NCBI GenBank assembly: GCA_965247055.1
Contig: CBDFGE010000001.1
Span: 150,344-214,343 of the forward strand
Origin: CBDFGE01 sp965247055
GTDB taxonomy: Bacteria > Chloroflexota > Dehalococcoidia > Lucifugimonadales > JAGWBF01
Direction of reading: 5' to 3'
DNA length: 64,000 nt
Shown: positions 42,274-51,421 of the stretch, piece by piece
Numbering within the stretch: the first letter of the stretch is position 1
Layout of the letters: each line of letters starts with the position of its first letter
Made by a program: the position numbers and the translations under genes
Notes under the pieces: model-generated
Databases searched by the model: none
Seen by the model: the letters and a program-made list of their open reading frames with translations, nothing else
What the model was told of the DNA's origin: nothing

Positions 42274-42720
42274 GTGGGCATGGTAGTTCTGGTTGAACGT
42301 CTAGAGGTGGCTGCTGAGCAGGTACGGGAGGTCCGCAAGTCGGTACAAATTGAAGGGCAACGCTATCGTCTGGACATAGCGCTGCAGGCCATTCAGAGCA
42401 CGATAAGCTTACTGAAATCTCCAGACTTTCGGACCGATGGAGACGCAGAGCCTGCAGAAAAAAACCATGTCTGGTCCCCCATCCCCGTAATTTGGAGCCG
42501 TCCTAGAAAGGGTCAGCGATTCGAAGGCCACTTGCTTGAGAGTGGGAAAATTCGCCTGCTAGATGGGCGCGGCCCTTTTACGCCATCTGGCGCCTGTCAG
42601 GCCCTCGTGAAAGGCTTCTTTAACGGCTGGCGCGAGTGGAAGTATTGGGACGAAGGGCAGGCAGGTGGAGGACAGTGGCTGCCAATCGGCGAACTTCGTG
42701 CAGCAGGTTGCTTCGAGTAG
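42274..42720 (+). CDS. Small protein with a RAMA/DUF4357-like C-terminal segment
   Basis: The 148-residue product is not firmly recognised. Residues 1-50 are helical (VEQVREVRKSVQIEG-like), and the last 75 residues, KGQRFEGHLLESGKIRLLDG, FTPSGACQALVKGFFNGWRE, resemble RAMA or DUF4357 domains that occur at the ends of restriction-linked and modified-DNA-reading proteins. No enzyme domain is present. It begins eight bases after the palindrome. If it is RAMA-like it would be a DNA-reader; that is inference. Confidence 0.55.
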   Translation: MGMVVLVERLEVAAEQVREVRKSVQIEGQRYRLDIALQAIQSTISLLKSPDFRTDGDAEPAEKNHVWSPIPVIWSRPRKGQRFEGHLLESGKIRLLDGRGPFTPSGACQALVKGFFNGWREWKYWDEGQAGGGQWLPIGELRAAGCFE

Positions 42721-42801
42721 CGCGACCGTGGCCCCAAGGTCCCCGAGGCTCGACGTGGCGTGGAGACTCGGGCTGGAACATCCCAAGGTGCGCCGTGCGC
42801 C

Positions 42802-43119
42802 CTACGCGGGAGGACCCACCAGGATGTCCTCGCCCTCTATCGTGACGGGGTACACGGTGAGGTCTTCGGCGCAGGGGGGAGACAGCACCTGGCCTGTCCT
42901 GACGTTGAAGGAGCTGGCGTGGAGAGGGCACATCAGCTCATCGCCGTCGAGTTGGCCCCTGGACAGGAGGGCGTAGGCGTGGGGGCACAGCTCGTCGACG
43001 GCGTAGTACTCGCCGTCGACGTTTGCCAGCAGAATGCGCTCTGGACCCAACCGCACCAGCTTCTTCTCACCGGGCGCCAGGTCGCCGACGCTCGCCGCCT
43101 TGACGTACTCCTCGGGCAT
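42802..43119 (-). CDS. Rieske [2Fe-2S] ferredoxin-like protein
   Basis: The 105-residue protein carries both cluster-binding boxes, CPHAYALLSRG (usual CxH) and CPLHASSFNVRTG (CxxH), so Cys/His ligands for a [2Fe-2S] cluster are complete. Length fits NirD- or dioxygenase-type ferredoxins that carry electrons to oxygenases. No oxygenase subunit is adjacent. There is no TAT signal, so it is cytoplasmic. Confidence 0.93.
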   Translation of the reverse strand: MPEEYVKAASVGDLAPGEKKLVRLGPERILLANVDGEYYAVDELCPHAYALLSRGQLDGDELMCPLHASSFNVRTGQVLSPPCAEDLTVYPVTIEGEDILVGPPA

Positions 43120-43279
43120 CCCTCGCCTCCGTCTGCTGTGCGGGGGGCTAGCCCAGCTTCCCGCCGTACATTATCGCAGTAGTGGCCCCCACATTATAGG
43201 CAATTCGCCCCGCTTTTGTAAGGGCGGACGCTGAAGCGTCCCATCGAGAATGGGTTCCTGCCGGTGGGGTGGCGGACTC

Positions 43280-43618
43280 CTAAACGTCGAGGCTGACCAG
43301 CACCGCCGCATTGGCGATGATGGCGGCGTCGGAGCCGTCTTCGTTGGGGACCTCGAGTCCTCCCTTGACCACCCGGATGTGCTTGTGCCCGCGGGGCAGC
43401 ATCTTCAGCACCTCTTCCACGTTGACTGCCTCGGGCTCAGGCACACCGATTGTTACGTCCACCCGCATGGAGTCGGCACCCGAACCGAAGGAGCGGACAA
43501 AGAAAAGGTTGGTGCTGGAGATGGCGTTGGATACCGCCCGCTGAGCCGCTGTAGTATAGTCCTTCCCGTGGAGGTCTACGCCCATACCCGTCTCCAGAAG
43601 GCACCGTTTGAGCGCCAT
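43280..43618 (-). CDS. Lin0512 family protein
   Basis: The 112-residue sequence matches the uncharacterised Lin0512 family: RCLLETGMGVDLHGKDYTTAA, AVSNAISSTNLFFVRSFGS, MRVDVTIGVPEPEAVN and a C-terminal EVPNEDGSDAAIIANAAVLV. Proteins of this type are short and found mostly in Firmicutes, Chloroflexota and related groups; no function is established. It is a single gene divergent from the phosphofructokinase-like gene. Confidence 0.85.
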   Translation of the reverse strand: MALKRCLLETGMGVDLHGKDYTTAAQRAVSNAISSTNLFFVRSFGSGADSMRVDVTIGVPEPEAVNVEEVLKMLPRGHKHIRVVKGGLEVPNEDGSDAAIIANAAVLVSLDV

Positions 43619-43761
43619 AAGTTCTCTCCTTCATCGCCGCCGGCTGTAGTCGCTCCATTACACTACCCTGGGACGGGCACCGTCAAGCCTGACGCCGGCG
43701 GGATTGCGGGCGCCATGGCCAGGGGCTAGAATAGGGTAAGTTTTGGCCGGGAGCGTCCCGA

Positions 43762-44961
43762 TTGAGCACCGGAGCCAGAAAGAACGTTCTCATTGTCCAG
43801 TCGGGGGGCTGTACGGCGGTCATGAACCGGAGCCTCGCGGGAGTGGTGCAGGCGACCTTTGAGCACAGCGTGTTCGGGGAGGTCTACGGGGCCTCTCATG
43901 GCCTGGCCGGTGTCCTGGAAGCCTCCTTCCTGGACCTGCGCCGCCCACGCCGCACCACGTGGCGGAGAGTGGCCAACACCCCTGGGGCGGCCCTGGGCTC
44001 CGGACGCCGCAGTCTCGCGCCGCAGGACGTTCCCGCGGCGGTGAGCGTTCTGCGCAAGCACGGGATAGGCTATCTGTTCACCATCGGCGGCAACGACTCG
44101 GCGGAGACGGCCCACGCCATCGCCGTGCAGAGCGTGGCGGAGGGCGATGGCGTGGTGGTCGTGCACGTGCCCAAGACCATAGACAACGACCTGATGTGCA
44201 CGGACCACACCCCCGGATATGGGAGCGCCGCCCGTTTCGTCAGCCTGGCCACGATGGGAGCGGGAAGGGACGCCGAGTCCATGGGCGAGGCTTCCCCCGT
44301 CACCGTTCTGGAGGTCATGGGCCGGGATTCGGGCTGGCTGGCGGCAGCCGCCGCCCTGGGAAAGAGGGCCGAGATGGACGCGCCCCACTACATCTGCGTC
44401 CCCGAGGCGCCTCTGGACGAAGCCCGGTTCCTCGACTGCATGGAGGATGCCTGGAGGCGCTGGGGATTCGCCGTCGCCGTCACGGCGGAGAACGTGCGAG
44501 GCCCGGCGGGTCCGCTGGGAGGCCAGCAGAAGCCCTTCCTGGTCGATGACTTCGGCCACGAGTATTTCGAGGGGGCAGGCCGGTACCTGGCCCAGCTCGT
44601 GGGGCGGGAACTCAAGGTACGGGTCAGATACGAGAGGCCCGGAACTATCCAGCGGTCCCTGATGGCCTGTGTGTCTCGGACCGACGCCGAGGAGGCCTCT
44701 CTGGTGGGCAGGGCGGCCGTGGGTTATGCTGTCGAAGGGCGTAGCGACGAAATGGTCACCTTACTGCGCAAAGACGGCCCGGCCTACGAGTGTACTGTGG
44801 GGGTGGCGCCCCTGGAAGCCGTCGCAGGGGTACACAGGCCCCTACCCGAAGGCTACGTCGATGCCGCGGCCGGCGTTGTTACCGGGGCCTTCCTCGAATA
44901 CTCCCGGCCACTGTTGGGAGCCCCCCTGCCCAGGTACGCCCGGCTCGAAGCCGGTTTGTAG
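43762..44961 (+). CDS. Phosphofructokinase family protein (probably PPi-dependent)
   Basis: This 399-residue protein has the PFK fold: VLIVQSGGCTAVMNRSL (GG loop), YLFTIGGNDSAETAH, and VPKTIDNDLMCTDHTPGYG, where PKTIDND carries the catalytic Asp. ATP-type PFKs have GGDGS and PPi-type GGDD; here it is GGND, closer to the PPi group but with one Asp replaced by Asn. MGRDSGWLA is also conserved. The start is TTG at 43762. It may act in glycolysis reversibly; with the variation in the motif, substrate use is uncertain. Confidence 0.85.
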   Translation: MSTGARKNVLIVQSGGCTAVMNRSLAGVVQATFEHSVFGEVYGASHGLAGVLEASFLDLRRPRRTTWRRVANTPGAALGSGRRSLAPQDVPAAVSVLRKHGIGYLFTIGGNDSAETAHAIAVQSVAEGDGVVVVHVPKTIDNDLMCTDHTPGYGSAARFVSLATMGAGRDAESMGEASPVTVLEVMGRDSGWLAAAAALGKRAEMDAPHYICVPEAPLDEARFLDCMEDAWRRWGFAVAVTAENVRGPAGPLGGQQKPFLVDDFGHEYFEGAGRYLAQLVGRELKVRVRYERPGTIQRSLMACVSRTDAEEASLVGRAAVGYAVEGRSDEMVTLLRKDGPAYECTVGVAPLEAVAGVHRPLPEGYVDAAAGVVTGAFLEYSRPLLGAPLPRYARLEAGL

Positions 44962-44993
44962 TCCGCCAGATAACTAGCGGGAGAGAGGAGACC

Positions 44994-45710
44994 ATGCGCC
45001 AAACGCCCAAGAGGGTCCTCGTGGTGACCCCGCATCCGGACGACGCAGAAGGCGGCTGCGGAGGCACGGTCGCCAGGTGGATCGGCGAGGGGGCGGAAGT
45101 CGTCTATGTCTTATGTACCAATGGGGACAAAGGTACCACCGACCGCGAGATCGCCCCGGAGAGGCTGGCGGCCGTCCGGGAAGGAGAGCAGCGGGAGGCG
45201 GCCCGGGTCCTGGGCGTGAAAGGTGTGGTGTTCCTCCGTCATCCCGACGGGGGACTGGAGGACTGCCGCCAGCTGCGCGGCCAGATAGTCCGAGAGATAC
45301 GCCACCACCGCCCCGAGGTGGTGATGTGTAATGATCCCGACAGGAGCCGGAGCCACTCCCACCGGGACCACCGTGTCTGCGGGCAGGTCACTATCGACGC
45401 CGTCTGCACCTACTCGTGGCGCCGGCTCTATTTTCCCGAGCATTTCGTCGATGAAGGCCTGCAACCTCACGTGGTAAAGGAGATCTACCTCTGGGGAACC
45501 GACGCGCCGGACACCTTCGTCGATATAAGCGCGACCCTGGAGCAAAAGGTGCTAACGCTGAGCAAGCACGCGAGCCAGTTCCCCGACCCCGACAGGCCGG
45601 CAAAGAGCGTGCGGGACCACGCCAGGCAGGTCGGCGAACAGGCGGGTCTGGGCTCCGCAGAGGCCTTCCGGGTGGTCCCCTTCGCACCGGACCCGCTCCT
45701 CGTGGGCTGA
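44994..45710 (+). CDS. LmbE/PIG-L family deacetylase
   Basis: The ATG at 44994 follows GAGAGAGGAG. The 238-residue product has the HPDDAEGGCGG metal motif intact, unlike the AHADD of the paralogue at 17681, plus RSHSHRDHRVCGQVTIDAV with further histidines. These are zinc N-deacetylases of GlcNAc-type substrates in family relatives. A formamidase-like gene follows 66 bases later on the same strand. Confidence 0.9.
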   Translation: MRQTPKRVLVVTPHPDDAEGGCGGTVARWIGEGAEVVYVLCTNGDKGTTDREIAPERLAAVREGEQREAARVLGVKGVVFLRHPDGGLEDCRQLRGQIVREIRHHRPEVVMCNDPDRSRSHSHRDHRVCGQVTIDAVCTYSWRRLYFPEHFVDEGLQPHVVKEIYLWGTDAPDTFVDISATLEQKVLTLSKHASQFPDPDRPAKSVRDHARQVGEQAGLGSAEAFRVVPFAPDPLLVG

Positions 45711-45776
45711 GGCCGCAGGCCGGCTCTGGCGGGCGGTCCGGCGCGTACACGAAGCAACAAATTGCAGGAGGGCGTG

Positions 45777-46886
45777 TTGAAGAGCATTGAGCTGGACTAC
45801 ACCAAACGATGCGGAGACGAACCTACCAAGGGACACAACCGGTGGCACCCAGACATACCCCCCGCCGTCGAGGTGGAACCCGGGGAAGAGGTGGTCTTGC
45901 AGACCCGCAACGCCTTCGACGGCGGAATCACCCCCCAGAGCAAGGCCGGCGACCTGCGCAACGTGAACCTCAACCTGGTCCACCCTCTCACGGGTCCGGT
46001 CTACGTCCGGGGCGCCCAGCCCGGCGACCTGCTGGAGGTGAACACACTCAATATAGAGCCCGCCCGCTGGGGGTTCACTTGCATCATCCCCGGCTTCGGG
46101 TTCCTTCGGGACCTGTTCCTGGACCCCTTCATTGTCCATTGGGACATCGGCGACGGCTACGCCCAGTCTGCACAGCTTCCCGGCGTGCGGATACCAGGGG
46201 CACCCTTCATGGGCACCATCGGGATCGCTCCCTCCCGCCAGCTTCGCCAGCAGATACTCCTTCGGGAGGAGGAGCTGCGGCGGCGTGGAGGCTTCGTACT
46301 GGGCCCGGAGCCGCGGGATGCCGCGCCCGCCACCGAGCCCCTCGCCTCCGAGGGGTTGCGCACGATCCCGCCCCGCGAGCACGGGGGCAACATGGATATC
46401 AAGCAGCTCACGGCGGGGACACGGCTGCTCCTGCCCGTTTACACCGAGGGGGCCTTTTTCTCCGCGGGAGACGCCCACTTCGCCCAGGGGGACTCCGAGT
46501 GCTGTGGCACCGCCGTCGAGATGGACTGCACGCTGCACGTCAGCTTCCAGGTACGCAAAGGGGAAGCTACGCGGCGCAACCTACGCTTCCCCATTTTCGA
46601 GCGCGACGACTATTTCACCAGCCCGGAGATGGCGGCGCCCAAGAGATTTGTCGCGACCACGGGGATGTGCATAGCCGAGGACGGCACCAACGAGTCCGAG
46701 AACGCGACCCTGGCGGCGCGGCACGCTCTGCTGAACATGATCCAGCTCCTCATGGAGCGAGGATGGTCCCGCGAGCAGGCCTACTGTATCTGTAGCGTGG
46801 CCGTAGACCTGAAGATAAGCGAGATGGTGGACGTCCCGAACTTCGTCGTTTCGGCGTTTTTGCCCCTGGACATATTCCAGGGCTAG
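45777..46886 (+). CDS. Acetamidase/formamidase family protein
   Basis: The product belongs to the FmdA/AmdA hydrolases: VVLQTRNAFDGGITPQS, LEVNTLNIEPARWGFTC, FMGTIGIAPS, a GGNMDIKQLTAGTRLLLPV segment and SAGDAHFAQGDSECCGTAVE, which holds the metal/active-site acids and cysteine. Length about 369 residues is normal. TTG at 45777 (or GTG at 45774) follows AGGAGGG; a longer frame to 45762 would put the ribosome-binding site inside the gene. The enzyme hydrolyses formamide or acetamide in relatives. Confidence 0.9.
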   Translation: MKSIELDYTKRCGDEPTKGHNRWHPDIPPAVEVEPGEEVVLQTRNAFDGGITPQSKAGDLRNVNLNLVHPLTGPVYVRGAQPGDLLEVNTLNIEPARWGFTCIIPGFGFLRDLFLDPFIVHWDIGDGYAQSAQLPGVRIPGAPFMGTIGIAPSRQLRQQILLREEELRRRGGFVLGPEPRDAAPATEPLASEGLRTIPPREHGGNMDIKQLTAGTRLLLPVYTEGAFFSAGDAHFAQGDSECCGTAVEMDCTLHVSFQVRKGEATRRNLRFPIFERDDYFTSPEMAAPKRFVATTGMCIAEDGTNESENATLAARHALLNMIQLLMERGWSREQAYCICSVAVDLKISEMVDVPNFVVSAFLPLDIFQG

Positions 46887-46918
46887 GCCGCCACCCACGT
46901 TCATGCCCGCAGGCTGTC

Positions 46919-47788
46919 CTACGCTCCGTCCACCGCCTCTTTGAATCGGCGGATGGCGTCGATGTGGGCCTGAGGGGAGCCCAGTCCCGCGTTCATGGTG
47001 TTCACCGCGATATGGGTCGCACCCAGGGCCTCCCAGGACTTCGCCTGCCCCACCCAGAACTCCGGCCCGCCACCGGAAAAACCGATCCCCCCCTCTACGC
47101 CGATGGTCGAGGGGTCCCGCCCGGCCTCCCGCGCGTAGGAACGCATCCGGTCCAGCTGCCTCACCCCGTCCTCGTCGGGCGGGAAGTTCGGCACCCAGCC
47201 ATCGGCGATCCTACCCACGCGACGGATCACGGGCTCGGCACCGCCACCCAGCCATATGGGTATGGGCCGCTGCACCGGCAGGGGATTCAGGCCCGCGTGG
47301 GTAACCCGATGCCACCGTCCCTTGAAGTCCACCAGCTCCTGGGTCCACAGCGTCCTCAGAAGGGCCACCTGCTCCTCGCTCCTGCGGCCCCGGTCATGGA
47401 AGTTCTCTCCCAGGCCCTCGTACTCCACGGGATTCCAGCCTGTACCGATACCCAAACGCAGTCGGCCTCCGGAAAGCACGTCCACCTCCGCCGCCTGCTT
47501 GGCCACCAGTACGGTCTGTCGCTGCCCCACGATGAGCACCTTCGTCGCCAGCTCCAGACGCGTCGTAACGGCAGCCAGGTATCCGAACAGGACAAAGGGC
47601 TCGTGGAACATGTGCTGGGACCTGTAGGGGCCGGTCAGCCCCCCGTGGACCCGGGCGTCGGCGCCCAGAACGTGGTCGAACACGGCCAGGTGGGAGTATC
47701 CCAGCTCCTCGGCCGCCTGGGCGTACTCCCGCACCGCCCCGGGGTCCTCGCCGATTTCGGTCTGAGGAAAGATCACGCCAACTCGCAC
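46919..47788 (-). CDS. LLM-class F420-dependent oxidoreductase
   Basis: This 289-residue TIM-barrel enzyme begins MRVGVIFPQTEIGEDPGAVR, has AEELGYSHLAVFDHVLG, AAVTTRLELATKVLIVGQRQ, EVDVLSGGRLRLGIGTGWNPVE (F420-type signature) and a C-terminal tail LGATHIAVNTMNAGLGSPQA. It is full-length. Third LLM protein in the window; the nearest sequence type is the TIGR03619-like F420 group, by pattern. It faces away from the formamidase gene, which it meets tail-to-tail. Confidence 0.9.
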   Translation of the reverse strand: MRVGVIFPQTEIGEDPGAVREYAQAAEELGYSHLAVFDHVLGADARVHGGLTGPYRSQHMFHEPFVLFGYLAAVTTRLELATKVLIVGQRQTVLVAKQAAEVDVLSGGRLRLGIGTGWNPVEYEGLGENFHDRGRRSEEQVALLRTLWTQELVDFKGRWHRVTHAGLNPLPVQRPIPIWLGGGAEPVIRRVGRIADGWVPNFPPDEDGVRQLDRMRSYAREAGRDPSTIGVEGGIGFSGGGPEFWVGQAKSWEALGATHIAVNTMNAGLGSPQAHIDAIRRFKEAVDGA

Positions 47789-47874
47789 TGCTTCGCTCCT
47801 TTCTTCGCGTTGATCGCGTTGCCCAATGTCCGTGGGTCCGACGCCCCCCGGCTCTGGGGACGCCGTCTCGACTC

Positions 47875-48360
47875 CTAGAGTGGGGTCGCCGCCGCGGCAA
47901 GGTCGGGGTACCCCTCCAGGGACAGTACCTCCCCCTTCGCTTCGTAGTGTTGGATGAGCTCCCTGAGGTCCGCCGGCACGGGCCGGGTGGTCCCCGTGGC
48001 CGGATCGTATCCTACACAGACGGCCTGGCCTGTGGTCAGCCGCTTATCCGTGCCCTGAAGATATATCTCCATGTCCAGGGTGACACTGGTGTTCCCGATA
48101 CGGGACACCCTCACGTATATGTCCAGGATGTCGTCAACACGGGCCGGGGCGCTGTACTCGAGGGTGGCCTTCACCATGGCGGTATCGAAGTAGCCGCGCT
48201 GGGCTACCTTGTAGATGCTGAACCCCAGGTTACGGAAATAGTCGGCATGGGCCACCTCCTGGTAGTCCATGTAGGTCCCGGCGTAGACGATGCCCTGGGC
48301 GTCGCACTCCATCCAGCGCACGCGGAGGTCGGTGTGGAACCTGAAGTCTCCTTTTACCAT
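47875..48360 (-). CDS. Acyl-CoA thioesterase (4-hydroxybenzoyl-CoA thioesterase-like hot dog)
   Basis: The 161-residue protein has the 4HBT fold with VRWMECDAQGIVYAGTYMDY, where the Asp is the usual catalytic residue, then ADYFRNLG and YSAPARVDDILDIYVRVSRI. The ATG at 48360 sits after GGGAGGGGCCT; the longer frame to 48450 overlaps the divergent cupin gene and is unlikely. It would cleave acyl-CoA thioesters; substrate not evident. The divergent cupin gene shares its promoter region. Confidence 0.88.
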   Translation of the reverse strand: MVKGDFRFHTDLRVRWMECDAQGIVYAGTYMDYQEVAHADYFRNLGFSIYKVAQRGYFDTAMVKATLEYSAPARVDDILDIYVRVSRIGNTSVTLDMEIYLQGTDKRLTTGQAVCVGYDPATGTTRPVPADLRELIQHYEAKGEVLSLEGYPDLAAAATPL

Positions 48361-48448
48361 AGGCCCCTCCCAGAGTTTGGCAACCGCCACGGGCTCGGTT
48401 GACTCTCGTGTACGTCCAGGATATACTTCTCGCCGGGGTGAAACAAGC

Positions 48449-48853
48449 ATGCCGGACGTGAAAATAGTCCATCCTCATGAACTGGAGCAGGACGCCGTCT
48501 CCGGCGCCATGATCCGGCTTGGCGGCGTCTCGGCGAAGCTCACGGGGGCCGAGGGGATCCACATGGGTATCTCCACCATACCTCCGGGGTGTACCTCCAG
48601 CCCCCATCACCATACCAACTGTGAGAGCGCGATCTACGTGGTGAGCGGCCACGGGCGGATGCTCACCGGGGACCGGCTGGAGCACTCCCAGGAGTTCGGT
48701 CCGGGGGACTTCATCTACGTCCCGCCCCAGGCCGCGCACCAGCCCGTCAACGGCAGCGACACCGAGCCGGTCATCATGGTCATCGCCAGAAACAGCCCGG
48801 TGGAGATAGTGGAAGAGCACCGCGGACCCGCTGGAAGCCACCCCCACGGGTGA
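48449..48853 (+). CDS. Cupin-domain protein
   Basis: The 134-residue single-domain cupin has the two metal motifs: SPHHHTNCESAIYVVSGHG (three His and Glu) and PGDFIYVPPQAAHQPVN with the last His. It likely binds a divalent metal; small cupins are isomerases, oxygenases or regulatory sensors. The ATG at 48449 is 88 bases from the divergent thioesterase start, so the two may be coregulated. tRNA-Ile follows. Confidence 0.88.
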   Translation: MPDVKIVHPHELEQDAVSGAMIRLGGVSAKLTGAEGIHMGISTIPPGCTSSPHHHTNCESAIYVVSGHGRMLTGDRLEHSQEFGPGDFIYVPPQAAHQPVNGSDTEPVIMVIARNSPVEIVEEHRGPAGSHPHG

Positions 48854-48986
48854 CCCCAAGCCCCTGGCGGGGCGTCCCCGGGGCCAGACGTCGCCTTCTA
48901 TTCCTCCGCTGGCGAGCACCGGCGGGGTTGCCCGCACCCGGGGCTGCTGATATAATCCAACTAGCTTCAGCCATGACTTCAGCGAT

Positions 48987-49063
48987 GGGCCCGTAGCTCA
49001 GATGGTTAGAGCGCGGTCCTGATAAGACCGAGGCCGATAGTTCGAGTCTATCCGGGCCCACCA
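48987..49063 (+). tRNA. tRNA-Ile (GAU)
   Basis: Acceptor GGGCCCG pairs with CGGGCCC, the D-arm is GCTCAGATGGTTAGAGC, the anticodon loop CTGATAA in the CGGTC/GACCG stem gives GAT, and the T-arm is GATAGTTCGAGTCTATC. CCA is encoded. tRNA genes are common integration sites; the DNA downstream looks accessory. Confidence 0.97.
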
Positions 49064-49216
49064 AACTGGACAAAATCAAGAACCTTTGTAATTAGGTTTA
49101 AGTTAGTCCTGTAGGTTGTTCGGATCTGGCTGAAGCAGACTAGAGGGATTGAATTCGGCGTCGAATGTGGCAGAATGGGCAGGAGAGGGCACACATTGGA
49201 TCAGGTAATCAGCATA

Positions 49217-50815
49217 ATGTGGGTACAGAGAGCTTTACACATTCCAGTGATCCTAACGCTGGTGTTCGCCGTGATGGCCTGCAGTCCCGAAGAGCCTGAA
49301 TTGGTGGCCACAGCGGCTCCAACCGATACTCCGACTACCATGCCCGTTCCAACAGTAGCCCCCGAACCTACTGCTACTGTACGAGTGCCAACCCCTGAAC
49401 CCACAGCAACACCTCAACGCCAAGCATTTGATGTCGGCGATACCGTGCGCCTTGGCAGCCTCCACATCACTGTGAACGGCGTTCGAGCCTCTCTCGGAGA
49501 TAACTTCTGGGCGCCGGAGGAGGGAAACTACTTCATTTATGTAGATGTCACGTTTAGGAATGAAGGCAATCAACCTGAAGTGGTCAGTACCTTAATTCAA
49601 ATGGAGATGCGTGATGCCGAAGGACGGTTGTACAATACCGATTTGTTCGCCACTGCCAGTAACAGTTCGTCGCTGGACGGCGAGATTGCTCCCGGAGGCA
49701 ATCTTCGTGGGGAGGTAGGTTACCAACTACCGGCAAGTGAAGTCGAGCTAACCTGGCGGTTCTCCGGCGATTTATTCCGGCTGGGACAGGCCGTCTTCTC
49801 CTTAGGTACCGTAGCCGTCCCCGTGCCACCACAAGGGTCCACCCTGGACGACCCTCTCCCAGCAGGTGAAGTTCTGCTAGGCTCTGATGGTACAGAGGTA
49901 CGTGTTGTGGGGATAGCCGAGGATGCCTGGCGGCAGATAGCTGAGGAGAACAGCTTCAACGATCCACCGGGACAGGGGATGCGCTTCTACATAGTCCGCC
50001 TAGAGATTGCTAATCCGTCGGGCGCGTCCGGTTCCGTCAAGGTGTCAGGGTCCGACTTCAGCCTCATCGGCGACAACCGCGTTGTCTACGGCGGACTCCT
50101 GAATAGCATCAGTTGTGGCCTTATCCCAGACGCACTTGGGGGCAAATACGGAGCAGGGTCCGAGATCTTTGCCGGAGGTCGGGTAGAAGGTAACATCTGC
50201 TTAGAGATTCCCGAGGACGAGGGCGGCTTCATCCTAATACATGAACCCGGATATGGAGCAGATTCGCGCCGTTTCCTCAGACTCCCCTACGGTGAAGCCA
50301 AAGAGCCGACACCGACCCCGGAAGCGACAGCCGCCCCTACGACAACACCAACGCCGACGGCCATCCCAAAACCCGAATCCACGCCTACGCCGGCTTCGAC
50401 GGCTACCCCAACGCCCGAACCCACGCCCGTGGCCATCGGGACGACGGTAGAAGCGGGAGGAAGCTCGTACACTCTGAACGAGGTAAAGGACCCTGCTCCC
50501 GCAGGCATATTCGGTGTTAATGAAGGCAAGAGACTGATAGCCCTGGACATCACGCAGGTGGGAATCAGCGGCGGCGGTGATTCCTACAATCCATTCTACT
50601 TTGCAATCCAAGACACGGATGGATACGTGTACACGCCAGGTTTTTCGGACGCCGATGTGGGACCGCCGTTCGGCTCGGGCAAGCTTTCGGCCGACCAGAT
50701 AGTACGGGGATGGGTGGTCTTTGAGTTGCCCGAATCAGCGAGGTTGGTGTCGGTCTTGGTTAACCCTGAAGTGTTCGGTGCGAGGATAACCATCGCTGAT
50801 CTGGCACAAGAATAG
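49217..50815 (+). CDS. Lipoprotein with repeated DUF4352-type domains and Thr/Pro linkers
   Basis: Starting at MWVQRALHIPVILTLVF, the protein has a signal peptide ending in the lipobox FAVMAC, so it should be lipid-anchored outside the cell. A TP-rich linker (about 40 residues) precedes the first DUF4352-like domain (VGDTVRLGSLHITVNGVRAS), a second follows at about residue 205 and, after another Thr/Pro linker, a third (IGTTVEAGGSSYTLNEVKDP) occupies the C-terminus. DUF4352 domains are Ig-like; function unknown. An upstream start at 49175 is also possible. It is the first gene after tRNA-Ile. Confidence 0.82.
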   Translation: MWVQRALHIPVILTLVFAVMACSPEEPELVATAAPTDTPTTMPVPTVAPEPTATVRVPTPEPTATPQRQAFDVGDTVRLGSLHITVNGVRASLGDNFWAPEEGNYFIYVDVTFRNEGNQPEVVSTLIQMEMRDAEGRLYNTDLFATASNSSSLDGEIAPGGNLRGEVGYQLPASEVELTWRFSGDLFRLGQAVFSLGTVAVPVPPQGSTLDDPLPAGEVLLGSDGTEVRVVGIAEDAWRQIAEENSFNDPPGQGMRFYIVRLEIANPSGASGSVKVSGSDFSLIGDNRVVYGGLLNSISCGLIPDALGGKYGAGSEIFAGGRVEGNICLEIPEDEGGFILIHEPGYGADSRRFLRLPYGEAKEPTPTPEATAAPTTTPTPTAIPKPESTPTPASTATPTPEPTPVAIGTTVEAGGSSYTLNEVKDPAPAGIFGVNEGKRLIALDITQVGISGGGDSYNPFYFAIQDTDGYVYTPGFSDADVGPPFGSGKLSADQIVRGWVVFELPESARLVSVLVNPEVFGARITIADLAQE

Positions 50816-50826
50816 AGGATGCAAAT

Positions 50827-51162
50827 GTGAGAGTTGCTGCGCTGATTATAGGGATAATCGGGTCTGCTGCGGGATTTGTAGCTGCCGTGATTGCCCTGTT
50901 CATTGGGGGAGTGGGAGTAGCTCTCGAAGCTGAGGAAGCAAGCAAGATAACCAGCTTGGCTTTCGGAGCCATAGGTGCCTCAATCGTCGGGCTGGTTGGC
51001 GGAGCCTTGTCTATCGCTAAACCACGATTCGCTGCGGTCTTGATGGTCCTGTCAGCGGTCGTTGGGGTCATTAGCATATCCGCCTTCTATGCACTGGGAG
51101 CGGCGCTGCTAGTTATTGGAGCCTTATTGGCATTCCTAGGACGAAGCCGACCTGGGCAGTAG
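50827..51162 (+). CDS. Small multi-pass membrane protein
   Basis: The 111-residue protein contains three or four hydrophobic segments: VAALIIGIIGSAAGFVAAVI, ITSLAFGAIGASIVGLVGGA and FAAVLMVLSAVVGVISISAF followed by ALGAALLVIGALLAF, typical of DUF4064-like membrane proteins. Start codon is GTG. It begins 11 bases after the DUF4352 lipoprotein, so the pair is probably one operon of the cell envelope. No enzymatic motif is visible. Confidence 0.75.
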   Translation: MRVAALIIGIIGSAAGFVAAVIALFIGGVGVALEAEEASKITSLAFGAIGASIVGLVGGALSIAKPRFAAVLMVLSAVVGVISISAFYALGAALLVIGALLAFLGRSRPGQ

Positions 51163-51421
51163 GAGCTCTCCTCGACCCACAGGCCCCGGGAGACGTCCGC
51201 GCAGAACTCCAGGCCGTCGGGCGACAGTTGGGTCTGCCGTATGGGCTCGCCGCCTCCGGTGGAGAGCCAGGCCATGCTGGACATGCCGGCACCACCGCTG
51301 TTTACGCCCGAGTGGCATAGGGGCTCTGGACCGTCTATGCGTCAGAGGGGTACCTCTATGGGATGGAGAGCCGGAGGCTCTTGGAGTCTGACCCGGGGTC
51401 GCCTGACTAACCCCTCCTACC

